Under the pieces are notes generated by a model. It was not told where the DNA came from. It did no database searches and worked only from the letters and a program-made list of their open reading frames with translations. This document shows, one piece after another, positions 16,226 through 23,712 of a stretch of DNA of 26,967 bases. The number at the start of each line of letters is the position of its first letter. The stretch's first letter is position 1. Source of the DNA: an uncultured Acetatifactor sp. (GTDB lineage: Bacteria; Bacillota; Clostridia; Lachnospirales; Lachnospiraceae); the NCBI GenBank assembly GCA_904501885.1, contig CAJGCP010000029.1:1-26967 (forward strand). Direction: 5' to 3'. Made by a program: the position numbers and the translations under genes.

Positions 16226-17023
16226 TTATATTATCACAGGCTGTGAAACTTCGTTTCGCTTTGCCACACGTAAATCGAAGTCTCCGGCCTTATAATGTAC
16301 CTTACTCATATTGATTTCCATTCGCACTGTCTCATAAGCCAACTCCGGCATATTGTTTTCCTGACTCAAATGTCCTAAAACAATGGTCTGCAAATCATCA
16401 TGTAAAATCTCGCATAACAATCTTCCACAATTCTCGTTGGACAAATGTCCTTTATCTCCTAAAATACGCTGCTTTAAGGGATAGGGGTAAGGTCCAACCT
16501 GCAACATATTCACATCATGGTTGGCCTCCACCAGCAGCGCATTTAATCCCCGTAAGCAATCTACGGTATATTCATTATAAACGCCCAAATCGGTACATAT
16601 CGCCATCTTCTTTCTTCCACAGGAAATGCGGTATCCTACAGGCTGTGCCGCATCGTGGGAGATTTTCATTGGCTTAATTTTCAAATCTTTGATGAAAAAT
16701 GCTTTATCCGCCATGATAGGATGAAACAACTCTTCATCCATTTTACCCAAGGAATTATAACTAAGTATCTGTTGTAGGGTTCCTTCTGTGGCGTATATCG
16801 GAATCTGATATTTTCTGGCTATCACGCCAAGTCCCTGGATATGATCCGAATGTTCATGAGTAATCAAAATACCATCCACATCTCTCGGACTGACATCCAA
16901 TTCTGCCAGGCCGGCTTCTATTCTTTTGCCACTGATTCCCACATCCACCAGCAGATGGGCGGCGTCGCTGCCTACATATATGGAATTGCCACTGCTCCCG
17001 CTGGCAATACTACAAAATCTCAT
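16226..17023 (-). CDS. MBL fold metallo-hydrolase (WalJ/YycJ family)
   Basis: The 265-residue protein has the metallo-beta-lactamase fold with the metal motif HEHSDH at 56-61 and begins with the YycJ-type signature CSIASGSSGNSIYV. Further ligands probably include H123-region SHDAAQPVGYR, D143-region CTDLGVY and the C-terminal GHLSQENN. YycJ/WalJ members in Bacillus and Staphylococcus have been tied to cell wall stress and to DNA repair as a 5'-exonuclease-like enzyme; substrate here is unproven. In those genera the gene lies with walRK, but here it lies after polA and coaE, which fits a DNA role. The ATG at 17023 has AAAGAG eight bases upstream. Confidence 0.9.
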   Translation of the reverse strand: MRFCSIASGSSGNSIYVGSDAAHLLVDVGISGKRIEAGLAELDVSPRDVDGILITHEHSDHIQGLGVIARKYQIPIYATEGTLQQILSYNSLGKMDEELFHPIMADKAFFIKDLKIKPMKISHDAAQPVGYRISCGRKKMAICTDLGVYNEYTVDCLRGLNALLVEANHDVNMLQVGPYPYPLKQRILGDKGHLSNENCGRLLCEILHDDLQTIVLGHLSQENNMPELAYETVRMEINMSKVHYKAGDFDLRVAKRNEVSQPVII

Positions 17024-17081
17024 ACATATATCTCTTTCTATGTAATTATTTTATCTCAAATGATGTCATATGCAGTGCTAA

Positions 17082-17681
17082 CTACATCTTTTGTTTGCAA
17101 AGTCTTGCATCCACCTGACGGAAAGCATCTTCTTTTGTACCACTGTTATCTATAACAAAATCACATGCCCGCCGAAATTCTTCTTCTGATAATTGTTTGG
17201 AAAATATAGAACGTATCTTTTCTTCAGAATAGCCTCTGTTTTCCATCAAGCGCCTACGTCTGGTTTCCCGATCTGCATATACATACCACATTTCATCCAC
17301 CAAATCACTATAGCCCGCTTCTATTAATAGTGCAGCCTCTACAAAGAAGTACTGACAACAATTATTTTCTTTGGCTTTGCGATATTTATCCAAAAGAAAC
17401 TCCTGAACCAACGGGTGTATGATATGGTTCACTTGCTCCAACAGTGTTTCGTCAGCAAAGATTTTCTCTGCCATTTTCCCTTTGTGGATTTCTCCGTCAA
17501 CGTCCAGAATCTCATCTCCCAAGAGTGTAACAATGCGTTCATAACCAAGGGTACCTTTTTCTTTCACCCAATGGGCTACCTCATCTGCCAGATAAACTTC
17601 ACAGGAATAATTTGTCTTGATATAATTGATGATTTCTGTCTTACCGGCGCCAATGGCACCGGTGATGCCAATAAATCTCAT
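17082..17681 (-). CDS. coaE: dephospho-CoA kinase
   Basis: CoaE phosphorylates the 3'-hydroxyl of dephospho-CoA, the last step of coenzyme A synthesis. The 199 residues have the P-loop GAIGAGKT at 8-15 at the very N-terminus, the LADEVAH CoA-side motif near residue 31, and the lid region with RETRRRRLMENRGYSEE, followed by the C-terminal DFVIDNSG. The ATG at 17681 follows AGAGGG by six bases. It lies 53 bases after polA; the polA-coaE pair is common in Firmicutes. Confidence 0.97.
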   Translation of the reverse strand: MRFIGITGAIGAGKTEIINYIKTNYSCEVYLADEVAHWVKEKGTLGYERIVTLLGDEILDVDGEIHKGKMAEKIFADETLLEQVNHIIHPLVQEFLLDKYRKAKENNCCQYFFVEAALLIEAGYSDLVDEMWYVYADRETRRRRLMENRGYSEEKIRSIFSKQLSEEEFRRACDFVIDNSGTKEDAFRQVDARLCKQKM

Positions 17682-17734
17682 ACACTACCCTCTGACTTTG
17701 GATTTCTTTCTTTCGAAAGTTCGCATTTTGCACC

Positions 17735-20413
17735 TTAATGTGCTTCAAACCAATTACTGCCGGTATGCAAATCCACCTCTAACTCCACTGCCATTTTCGC
17801 TGCGGTCTTCATATTGTGCTCTAAAATCTCACGCACCATCTCCACTTCGTCCAACGCAGTTTCAATGACCAGTTCATCATGCACCTGCAATATCAATTTT
17901 GATTTCAAATTAGCCTCTTTCAAGGCTTCCCAAACTTTGATCATGGCAATCTTCATAATGTCTGCAGCAGTGCCCTGTATGGGAGAATTCATTGCCACTC
18001 TTTCTCCGAAGGAACGTTGCATAAAGTTTGAAGAAGAAAGTTCCGGAATCGGTCTTCGTCTGCCAAACATGGTAGTGATATATCCATCCCTTTTTGCATC
18101 CTCAACTAACTTATCTAAGAATTCCTTTACCTTAGGATACGTCCGGAAGTATTGATCAATATACTCAGCCGCCTCTTTTCTGCTAATACTCAAATCCTGA
18201 CTTAGGCCAAAAGAACTTATGCCGTAAACAATACCGAAGTTTACAGCCTTAGCATTACGACGTTGCAAATCCGTCACTTCTTCCAAGGGAGTGTGGAACA
18301 CCTTAGAAGCCGTCATTCTATGAATATCCTGTGCCGAATGATAAGCTTCACACAACTGCTCGTCGCCGGACATATGGGCCAGCACACGAAGTTCAATCTG
18401 AGAATAGTCGGCATCCATCAAAAGATAACCTTCTTTCGGCACAAATACCTTCCTAATGCGTCTGCCCAATTCCATACGCATGGGAATATTCTGGAGGTTC
18501 GGCTCAGTCGAGCTGATTCTACCGGTTGCGGTAATTGTCTGATTAAAGTTAGTGTGGATTCGGCCATCTTCTTCAATATAGTTTGACAGCCCTTCTGCAT
18601 AAGTAGATTTCAGTTTTGTCAAACCGCGATATTCCAGGATATCCTTCACAATAGGGGCATCCAATTTTTCTAACACTTCCGCCGCAGTACTGTATCCGGT
18701 TTTGGTTTTCTTTCCACCGGGTAATCCCATCTTTTCAAACAATATCTCACCCAATTGTTTGGGCGAATTGATATTAAATTCTTCCCCTGCCTGGGTATGA
18801 ATAGACTTTTCCAGCTCACTTATGCGAACACTTAAGGCTTCACCGTAGGTACGCAGTTCGTCCTTTCGAACTGCAACACCCTCCCGTTCCATTTGATATA
18901 GGACGAGAGAAAGTGGCATCTCGATATCCTTCATCAAAGAAAGCATACCGGTCTCCTGCAATTTTTTCTGAAGAATGGATGCACATTTATAAGCAACATA
19001 AGCGCCATAGTTTAAATACTCAGCAATTTTCTCAGGTTGGCTGTTATAATTTTCCATCCAGCTACCTTTGCCGAACACTTCCTTCCTGCCGGGCAGCACC
19101 AATCCCATATGCTCAGACGCAATGGTTTCCACATCGTAATCGTTCTTCAGTGGATTCAAAAGATATGCTCCAATCAATATGTCAAAGTAGCTATCTGTAG
19201 TATCTTGATCCATATATTCATAAAGGCTTTTTATTTCAAAGGTCGAAATCTTCGCCACCTTGGACAAACATAAAATTGCCTCTTTGACCTGCTCCTGACC
19301 ATCATCTGTAGCAATCGTGTCGAATAAGGACAGCTGCACATTCTCCCGGACAGGGAAAAGAAACGCAAAACATCCCTTCTCCGTTGCCAAAGAAACTCCT
19401 GCAAGAGTAGACTTTTCCTGCATCACAAAAAGGCCAATCTCTTCGCCGGCTTCCACTTTACTTGCAGCCTTTACAAACTCCGAGGGTGATTTGCACATCA
19501 CAAAATCTTTGGTAATATCCTCATTGGATACCTGACTCTCTGTATCAAATCTACTCAGAAAATTCTTGAATTCCAACTGTTTAAACAATTGATATGCCTC
19601 GGGTGTATAGAAATCCTTCGCTATAGACTTCTCATAATCCAGTTGAATATCCGCATCAATTTTAATGGTGGCAAGTTCTTTACTTAAATCCGCCAAAGGG
19701 CGATTCTCCCGCAACGATTCCCTGATACTGTTCTTTGAAATTTCTTCTATATGCTGGTAAATCCCATCAATGGAACCATACTGCACCATCAGCTCAGTAG
19801 CAGTCTTTTCTCCAATTTTAGGCACGCCGGGAATGTTATCTGCAGTATCTCCCATCAGTGCCTTAAGTTCGATAAATTGCGCCGGTGTTACATGATAAGT
19901 AGCCCTCACATCTTCAGGATAATAATCTTCTATCTCTGTTTTTCCCATTTTGGTTTTGGGAATACGAATTTTAATTTTTTCATCAGATATTTGCAATAGG
20001 TCACGGTCTCCCGAAACTAATGCCACGTGCGCACCATCTTTTGCTGCAGTTTTCGCAATGGTGCCTAGGATGTCATCTGCCTCTAAGCCGGCCCGCTCCA
20101 AAATCTGCACATCCATCGCACGAAGCACATCCTTAATCACAGGAACCTGTTTTCGAAGTTCCTCTGGCATGGGCTTTCTGGTGGCCTTATACCCGTCATA
20201 CATCAAATGTCTAAAGGTGAGGGCATGTACATCAAAAGCAACAGCAAGAAAATCCGGCTGTTCCTCTTCCAGTATCTTGAACATAATGTTCAAAAATCCA
20301 TATACCGCATTAGTAGGAAGCCCCGATGCATTAGTCAGCATTGGGACTCCGTAATAAGCTCTATTTAAAATACTATGTCCATCGATTAATACCAGTTTTT
20401 TCCCTGTCAGCAT
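17735..20413 (-). CDS. polA: DNA polymerase I
   Basis: Pol I removes RNA primers and fills gaps in replication and repair. The 892-residue protein has the 5'-nuclease domain at about 1-290 (VLIDGHSILNRAYYG; GDRDLLQI; DNIPGVPKIGEKTA), a middle exonuclease-like domain, and the polymerase domain from about 480. Motif A is DADYSQIELR from 667, motif B RRNAKAVNFGIVYG from 718, and motif C LQVHDELVIE at 842-851. Where active proofreading enzymes have a DxE pair, the middle domain reads GLFVMQEKS, so the 3'-5' exonuclease is probably dead, as in other Gram-positive Pol I proteins. The ATG at 20413 has GAGG nine bases upstream; an in-frame TTG ten codons earlier is rejected. Confidence 0.97.
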   Translation of the reverse strand: MLTGKKLVLIDGHSILNRAYYGVPMLTNASGLPTNAVYGFLNIMFKILEEEQPDFLAVAFDVHALTFRHLMYDGYKATRKPMPEELRKQVPVIKDVLRAMDVQILERAGLEADDILGTIAKTAAKDGAHVALVSGDRDLLQISDEKIKIRIPKTKMGKTEIEDYYPEDVRATYHVTPAQFIELKALMGDTADNIPGVPKIGEKTATELMVQYGSIDGIYQHIEEISKNSIRESLRENRPLADLSKELATIKIDADIQLDYEKSIAKDFYTPEAYQLFKQLEFKNFLSRFDTESQVSNEDITKDFVMCKSPSEFVKAASKVEAGEEIGLFVMQEKSTLAGVSLATEKGCFAFLFPVRENVQLSLFDTIATDDGQEQVKEAILCLSKVAKISTFEIKSLYEYMDQDTTDSYFDILIGAYLLNPLKNDYDVETIASEHMGLVLPGRKEVFGKGSWMENYNSQPEKIAEYLNYGAYVAYKCASILQKKLQETGMLSLMKDIEMPLSLVLYQMEREGVAVRKDELRTYGEALSVRISELEKSIHTQAGEEFNINSPKQLGEILFEKMGLPGGKKTKTGYSTAAEVLEKLDAPIVKDILEYRGLTKLKSTYAEGLSNYIEEDGRIHTNFNQTITATGRISSTEPNLQNIPMRMELGRRIRKVFVPKEGYLLMDADYSQIELRVLAHMSGDEQLCEAYHSAQDIHRMTASKVFHTPLEEVTDLQRRNAKAVNFGIVYGISSFGLSQDLSISRKEAAEYIDQYFRTYPKVKEFLDKLVEDAKRDGYITTMFGRRRPIPELSSSNFMQRSFGERVAMNSPIQGTAADIMKIAMIKVWEALKEANLKSKLILQVHDELVIETALDEVEMVREILEHNMKTAAKMAVELEVDLHTGSNWFEAH

Positions 20414-20439
20414 ACAATATCGCCTCGCGTTTTTGCCTA

Positions 20440-20760
20440 TCAAACCAACATAACAATGACAATCCCTGCCAACAACAAAAATGCAATGAGTTCAAATGCC
20501 AAACCAATGGATGCATTGCGCTCCTTGTGGATAAGCCGGGCTTTCGCTTCTATAATACGGCTCCTCATTTCTGCATTTAAATCAAAGGCTGTCCCATCTT
20601 CCAGATGTTGCATACCTTCCGTCAGAAGCAGTTTAATGGTCAACTCTTCTTTACAGTCCTCACATTCCTCCAGATGATGGCAGAATTGTTTTAATTGTAA
20701 ATAATTTAATTTCTTGTAAATAAAAGGAGAAATCTGTTTTTCAAACTCTTTGCAGTTCAT
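20440..20760 (-). CDS. zf-HC2 domain protein with C-terminal membrane anchor (anti-sigma factor-like)
   Basis: The 106-residue protein has a zinc-binding anti-sigma-type N-terminus: C3, H29, C33 and C36 in a CHHLEECEDCKEE context. An acidic and charged linker follows, then a single membrane segment at about 86-106 (LAFELIAFLLLAGIVIVMLV) that ends the protein, so there is no outside sensor domain. This fits a ZAS-type anti-sigma factor or a related membrane-tethered zinc protein, but no sigma factor gene is in the window. The ATG at 20760 is preferred over a GTG three codons earlier because AAAGGTG, which overlaps the metY stop, lies six bases before it. It sits 12 bases after metY and 26 bases before polA. 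Confidence 0.8.
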   Translation of the reverse strand: MNCKEFEKQISPFIYKKLNYLQLKQFCHHLEECEDCKEELTIKLLLTEGMQHLEDGTAFDLNAEMRSRIIEAKARLIHKERNASIGLAFELIAFLLLAGIVIVMLV

Positions 20761-20772
20761 AAAAGACACCTT

Positions 20773-22047
20773 TTAGCACTGTTCCAACGCCTGTGCAATA
20801 TCTACAATCAAATCCTCTGCATCCTCAATACCACAGCTCATACGAACCAATTCTGCGGGTACACCAGCTTCCTTTAACTGTTCGTCCGTCATCTGACGAT
20901 GGGTACTGGATGCAGGATTTAAGCAACAAGTGCGGGCATCTGCCACATGGGTTTCAATGGCTGCCATCTTCAAATTTTTCATAAAAGTTTCTGCTGCAGC
21001 TCTGCCACCCTTCAAACCAAAGGAAACTACACCGCAGCTTCCGTTGGGAAGATATTTACGAGCCACTTCATAATATTTATCCCCAGGCAAATCACAATAA
21101 TTCACATAGGCAATTTTTTCATGATTCTGCAAAAACTGTGCCACTGCCATTCCATTCTCACAATGACGCTTCATTCTTACATGGAGGCTTTCCAATCCAA
21201 GGTTCAAAATAAACGCATGCTGAGGACTCTGAATAGAGCCAAAGTCTCTCATCAGCTGTGCGGTACATTTGGTGATAAATGCACCCTCCTTGCCAAATTT
21301 CTCAGCATATGTAATACCATGGTAGCTGTCATCCGGCGTACAAAGTCCGGGGAATTTCTCCGCGTGTGCCATCCAGTCAAATTTACCGCCATCCACGATA
21401 ACACCGCCAACGGTAGCTCCGTGTCCATCCATATACTTTGTAGTGGAATGAGTAACAATGTCTGCTCCCCATTCAATGGGACGGCAATTCACAGGTGTCG
21501 CAAATGTATTATCAATAATCAGGGGAACGCCATGGGCGTGTGCACATTTTGCAAACAATTCAATATCCAATACAGTCAGCGCAGGATTCGCAATGGTCTC
21601 GCCGAACACTGCCTTGGTGTTCTCACGAAATGCTGCATTAATCTCTTCTTCCGTCGCGTCAGGGCTGATAAATGTAGTCTCAATGCCCATCTTCTTCATG
21701 GTTACACTAATCAGATTAAATGTACCGCCATAGATAGAGCTGGAAGCCACGATATGGTCGCCACAGTTACAAATATTGAACAGCGCATAGAAGTTAGCTG
21801 CCTGTCCACTGCTGGTAAGCATTGCTGCTGTACCGCCCTCCAACTGTGCAATTTTCGCTGCCACATAGTCATTGGTAGGATTCTGTAATCTGGTATAAAA
21901 ATAGCCACTTGCCTCCAAGTCAAAAAGTTTACCCATATCCTCGCTGGTATCGTACTTAAATGTAGTACTCTGTACGATGGGAATCTGGCGGGGTTCGCCA
22001 TTTCCGGGAGTATAACCACCTTGTACACAAATACTGTTAATCTTCAT
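20773..22047 (-). CDS. metY: O-acetylhomoserine aminocarboxypropyltransferase (sulfhydrylase)
   Basis: This PLP enzyme joins O-acetylhomoserine with sulfide to give homocysteine (or with methanethiol to give methionine). The 424 residues match the OAH-sulfhydrylase branch of the Cys/Met metabolism PLP family, which is longer than cystathionine gamma-synthase at about 380. The PLP lysine is K204 in THSTTKYMDGHG, D179 in LIIDNTFATP contacts the ring nitrogen, and Y106 in SSIYGGT stacks on it. The ATG at 22047 follows GAGGTG by five bases. Its promoter overlaps the terminator at 22155-22195; no SAM or T-box riboswitch is seen in the roughly 90-nt leader. It leads a run of seven closely spaced genes down to 14495. 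Confidence 0.95.
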   Translation of the reverse strand: MKINSICVQGGYTPGNGEPRQIPIVQSTTFKYDTSEDMGKLFDLEASGYFYTRLQNPTNDYVAAKIAQLEGGTAAMLTSSGQAANFYALFNICNCGDHIVASSSIYGGTFNLISVTMKKMGIETTFISPDATEEEINAAFRENTKAVFGETIANPALTVLDIELFAKCAHAHGVPLIIDNTFATPVNCRPIEWGADIVTHSTTKYMDGHGATVGGVIVDGGKFDWMAHAEKFPGLCTPDDSYHGITYAEKFGKEGAFITKCTAQLMRDFGSIQSPQHAFILNLGLESLHVRMKRHCENGMAVAQFLQNHEKIAYVNYCDLPGDKYYEVARKYLPNGSCGVVSFGLKGGRAAAETFMKNLKMAAIETHVADARTCCLNPASSTHRQMTDEQLKEAGVPAELVRMSCGIEDAEDLIVDIAQALEQC

Positions 22048-22144
22048 AACTGCACCTCTCTTATTTAATATCGTTTCTTCCTATAATTTACTACAAAAAT
22101 TTGTTGAAAATTCTTTCATTCTTCACTCAGAAATTATGTCTATA

Positions 22145-22173
22145 ATTATACAAAATAACAGGAGGAAATTCAA
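22145..22173 (-). promoter_or_regulatory. promoter of metY, overlapping the upstream terminator
   Basis: TTGAAT (22168-22173) and a perfect TATAAT (22145-22150) on the minus strand are 17 bases apart. The -35 box and most of the spacer lie inside the loop and distal arm of the terminator hairpin at 22155-22195. Confidence 0.7.
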
Positions 22174-22195
22174 CTGATAAATTTCCTCCTGTTAT
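22151..22195 (-). terminator. strong hairpin terminator after the 71-residue protein gene
   Basis: Arms at 22155-22170 and 22180-22195 form a perfect 16-bp stem with a 9-nt loop, 14 bases after the stop codon at 22210. Minus-strand sequence continues TTTTG. The stem encloses AGGAGGAAATT, which looks like a ribosome binding site but is locked in the helix and has no start codon after it. Confidence 0.8.
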
Positions 22196-22209
22196 ATATT
22201 TGATTTCGA

Positions 22210-22425
22210 TTATTTTGACGCGTTTTTTGCATATTTCTGGGCATCTAACAATTCTATCAACGCTTCTTCGCTGACGCTGACCCACGCATCCTCTTCTTCA
22301 GCATTTAAGCCTAAATACTGTGCCAAAGTACGCTCATCATCACTCATTCCCCATTCGTAACTGTAATCGTCGATTGCTTCGAAAGGAATTTCTCCTGCTA
22401 AATATAATTCTTTGAATGTTTTCAT
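22210..22425 (-). CDS. small acidic protein of unknown function
   Basis: The product is 71 residues, rich in D and E, with no signal peptide, membrane segment or cysteine. It reads as two or three helices: KTFKELYLAGEIPFEAIDDY, then MSDDERTLAQYLGLNAEEEDAW, then VSEEALIELLDAQK. I do not recognise the family; the clean ribosome binding site AAGGAG, the coding-like composition and the terminator behind it support a real gene. The second of two adjacent ATG codons (22425) is preferred because it is six bases from the ribosome binding site, the first only three. It starts directly after the tRNA-Leu terminator with no room for a separate promoter, so it is probably made by readthrough of that terminator. 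Confidence 0.75.
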   Translation of the reverse strand: MKTFKELYLAGEIPFEAIDDYSYEWGMSDDERTLAQYLGLNAEEEDAWVSVSEEALIELLDAQKYAKNASK

Positions 22426-22440
22426 CATAATCTCCTTATG

Positions 22441-22471
22441 AAAAAACCGCTAAGCACTCGCTTAACGGTTT
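22441..22471 (-). terminator. terminator after tRNA-Leu
   Basis: Arms at 22444-22455 and 22460-22471 form a 12-bp stem with a 4-nt loop, all pairs complete in minus-strand RNA with one G-U. A run of six T follows (22446-22441), and then, after CAT, the ribosome binding site of the small protein gene. The stem starts two bases after the tRNA 3' end. Confidence 0.9.
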
Positions 22472-22473
22472 AA

Positions 22474-22556
22474 TGCCGGCAATGGGACTTGAACCCATAC
22501 GGTGTTGCCACCAACAGATTTTGAGTCTGCCTCGTCTGCCATTCCGACACGCCGGC
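22474..22556 (-). tRNA. tRNA-Leu (anticodon CAA)
   Basis: The 83-nt gene has a 7-bp acceptor stem (GCCGGCG with TGCCGGC, one G-U) and discriminator A, and the T arm GGGTTCAAGTCCC. The anticodon arm CAGACTCAAAATCTG gives a 7-base loop CTCAAAA with anticodon CAA, reading UUG. The long variable arm (TTGGTGGCAACACC region) is that of a class II tRNA, in agreement with leucine. The 3' CCA is not encoded; the A is followed by TTA. It has its own promoter and terminator. Confidence 0.97.
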
Positions 22557-22584
22557 ATGTGTGATTTGTTTCACAACAAAATGA

Positions 22585-22613
22585 AGTATACCACATACAC
22601 CATATCTTGGCAA
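22585..22613 (-). promoter_or_regulatory. promoter of tRNA-Leu
   Basis: TTGCCA (22608-22613) and TATACT (22585-22590) on the minus strand are 17 bases apart, about 28 bases before the mature tRNA 5' end. The 50 bases between this promoter and the stop of the LD-carboxypeptidase gene (22666) are AT-rich, with no clear terminator. Confidence 0.75.
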
Positions 22614-22665
22614 GTAAATTTTTTAAATATTTCGTACAATTTTTTCAAGCAACAAAACCAAATTA

Positions 22666-23706
22666 TCAGACAAATTTCATACTCACTTGCACATCGTTAT
22701 TTTGTACTTTTATTTCACCATAGGAACCACACACAATGGGCATCATGGGTGGCAAATGCCCTAAATCCACGTCAAATATCACAGGTACATTTTTCTTACC
22801 TGCGACGGCCAAGACAGCCTCATATGGATCTAATCCAAACATCGTAGATCCATTTAGTGGTCTGCCAATCAAAAATCCTTTGACATGGTTAAACCACCCC
22901 GCCTCTTCCATCTGCCACATGGCTCTGCGGATAGAGAAAACATTCAGATCGCAGGCTTCCAAGAACCACACAAATCCATCTTCTTTATATCGGTCTAAAA
23001 AGTCTGTTGTTTTATCGAATCTGGTACCAAGAAGATTCACTAAGCAATCCATGCAGCCACCAATCAAACGTCCTTCAAAGGAAACATTTGCATCCGGATG
23101 CTGTAATTCATCTCCAACATAAGTCCGGATCTGTACATCTTCTGTTACATTGTAGGGAACCAACGGATTTTCAGGATCCTTCAAAGACTCCTTTTCCCAT
23201 TTTCCATAGGTTTTGACGGTTTTTGTTTCGCCTGTCATAATGCCGAACGCATCATCCAGGGACGGATGCCAGGGCTCCATACCAAAGGCAGGGGCGCAAG
23301 GCGCGTAAATAGACGCGGTATCTGTCAATGTAGTCAGCAAATAGGTCAGATTGGTATTATCCGAATATCCCATGTACCATTTGGGTTCATTCTCTGCTAT
23401 TTTTGAAAAATCTACATAGGGCAACACTTCACACATTAATTCTCCGCCACCACAGGATATAAGCACATCCGTCTCTGTGCTTTGAAACATCTCATTGATT
23501 TCAGCACCGCATTTTTCGGGTTTATTGCTAATACCTACCCCCTCACCGGCATAACAATTAGGCCCCAATTTCACTTGGTAGCCCATGTTCTGAAATTTCT
23601 CCAGAGCATTGTTGAAAGCACTTTTATAAGGTTCTATATTACATCCGAAGGAAGGCGCTAAAAACCCTATGCTTCCCCCCTCTGCAATAGATTTTGGGTA
23701 TCTCAT
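22666..23706 (-). CDS. LD-carboxypeptidase (peptidase family S66)
   Basis: S66 enzymes cut the bond before the terminal D-alanine of murein tetrapeptides (LdcA) or hydrolyse peptidyl-adenylates such as microcin C (MccF). The 346 residues show the serine-glutamate-histidine triad: S115 in MGYSDNTNL, E250 in WFLEACD and H317 in DVDLGHLPP. The N-terminus IGFLAPSFG and the ISCGGGELM stretch are also typical. There is no signal peptide, so it acts in the cytosol on recycled muropeptides or on another peptide. The start ATG at 23706 follows AGGAG, and that ribosome binding site overlaps the stop of the preceding decarboxylase gene, which points to translational coupling. The LdcA and MccF functions cannot be separated here. 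Confidence 0.93.
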   Translation of the reverse strand: MRYPKSIAEGGSIGFLAPSFGCNIEPYKSAFNNALEKFQNMGYQVKLGPNCYAGEGVGISNKPEKCGAEINEMFQSTETDVLISCGGGELMCEVLPYVDFSKIAENEPKWYMGYSDNTNLTYLLTTLTDTASIYAPCAPAFGMEPWHPSLDDAFGIMTGETKTVKTYGKWEKESLKDPENPLVPYNVTEDVQIRTYVGDELQHPDANVSFEGRLIGGCMDCLVNLLGTRFDKTTDFLDRYKEDGFVWFLEACDLNVFSIRRAMWQMEEAGWFNHVKGFLIGRPLNGSTMFGLDPYEAVLAVAGKKNVPVIFDVDLGHLPPMMPIVCGSYGEIKVQNNDVQVSMKFV

Positions 23707-23712
23707 ATGTGT

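Noticed and set aside
20947..21888. 313-codon open frame on the plus strand opposite metY
   Set aside because: It is antisense to a clear metY with intact catalytic motifs, has no ribosome binding site of note and is rich in C and H, as expected of a shadow frame.
22048..22144. Possible SAM or T-box riboswitch in the metY leader
   Set aside because: The leader is only about 90 nt and AT-rich, with no k-turn, T-box sequence or stacked stems seen.
22614..22665. Terminator after the LD-carboxypeptidase gene
   Set aside because: Several A and T runs are present, but no stable stem could be drawn, so none is listed.
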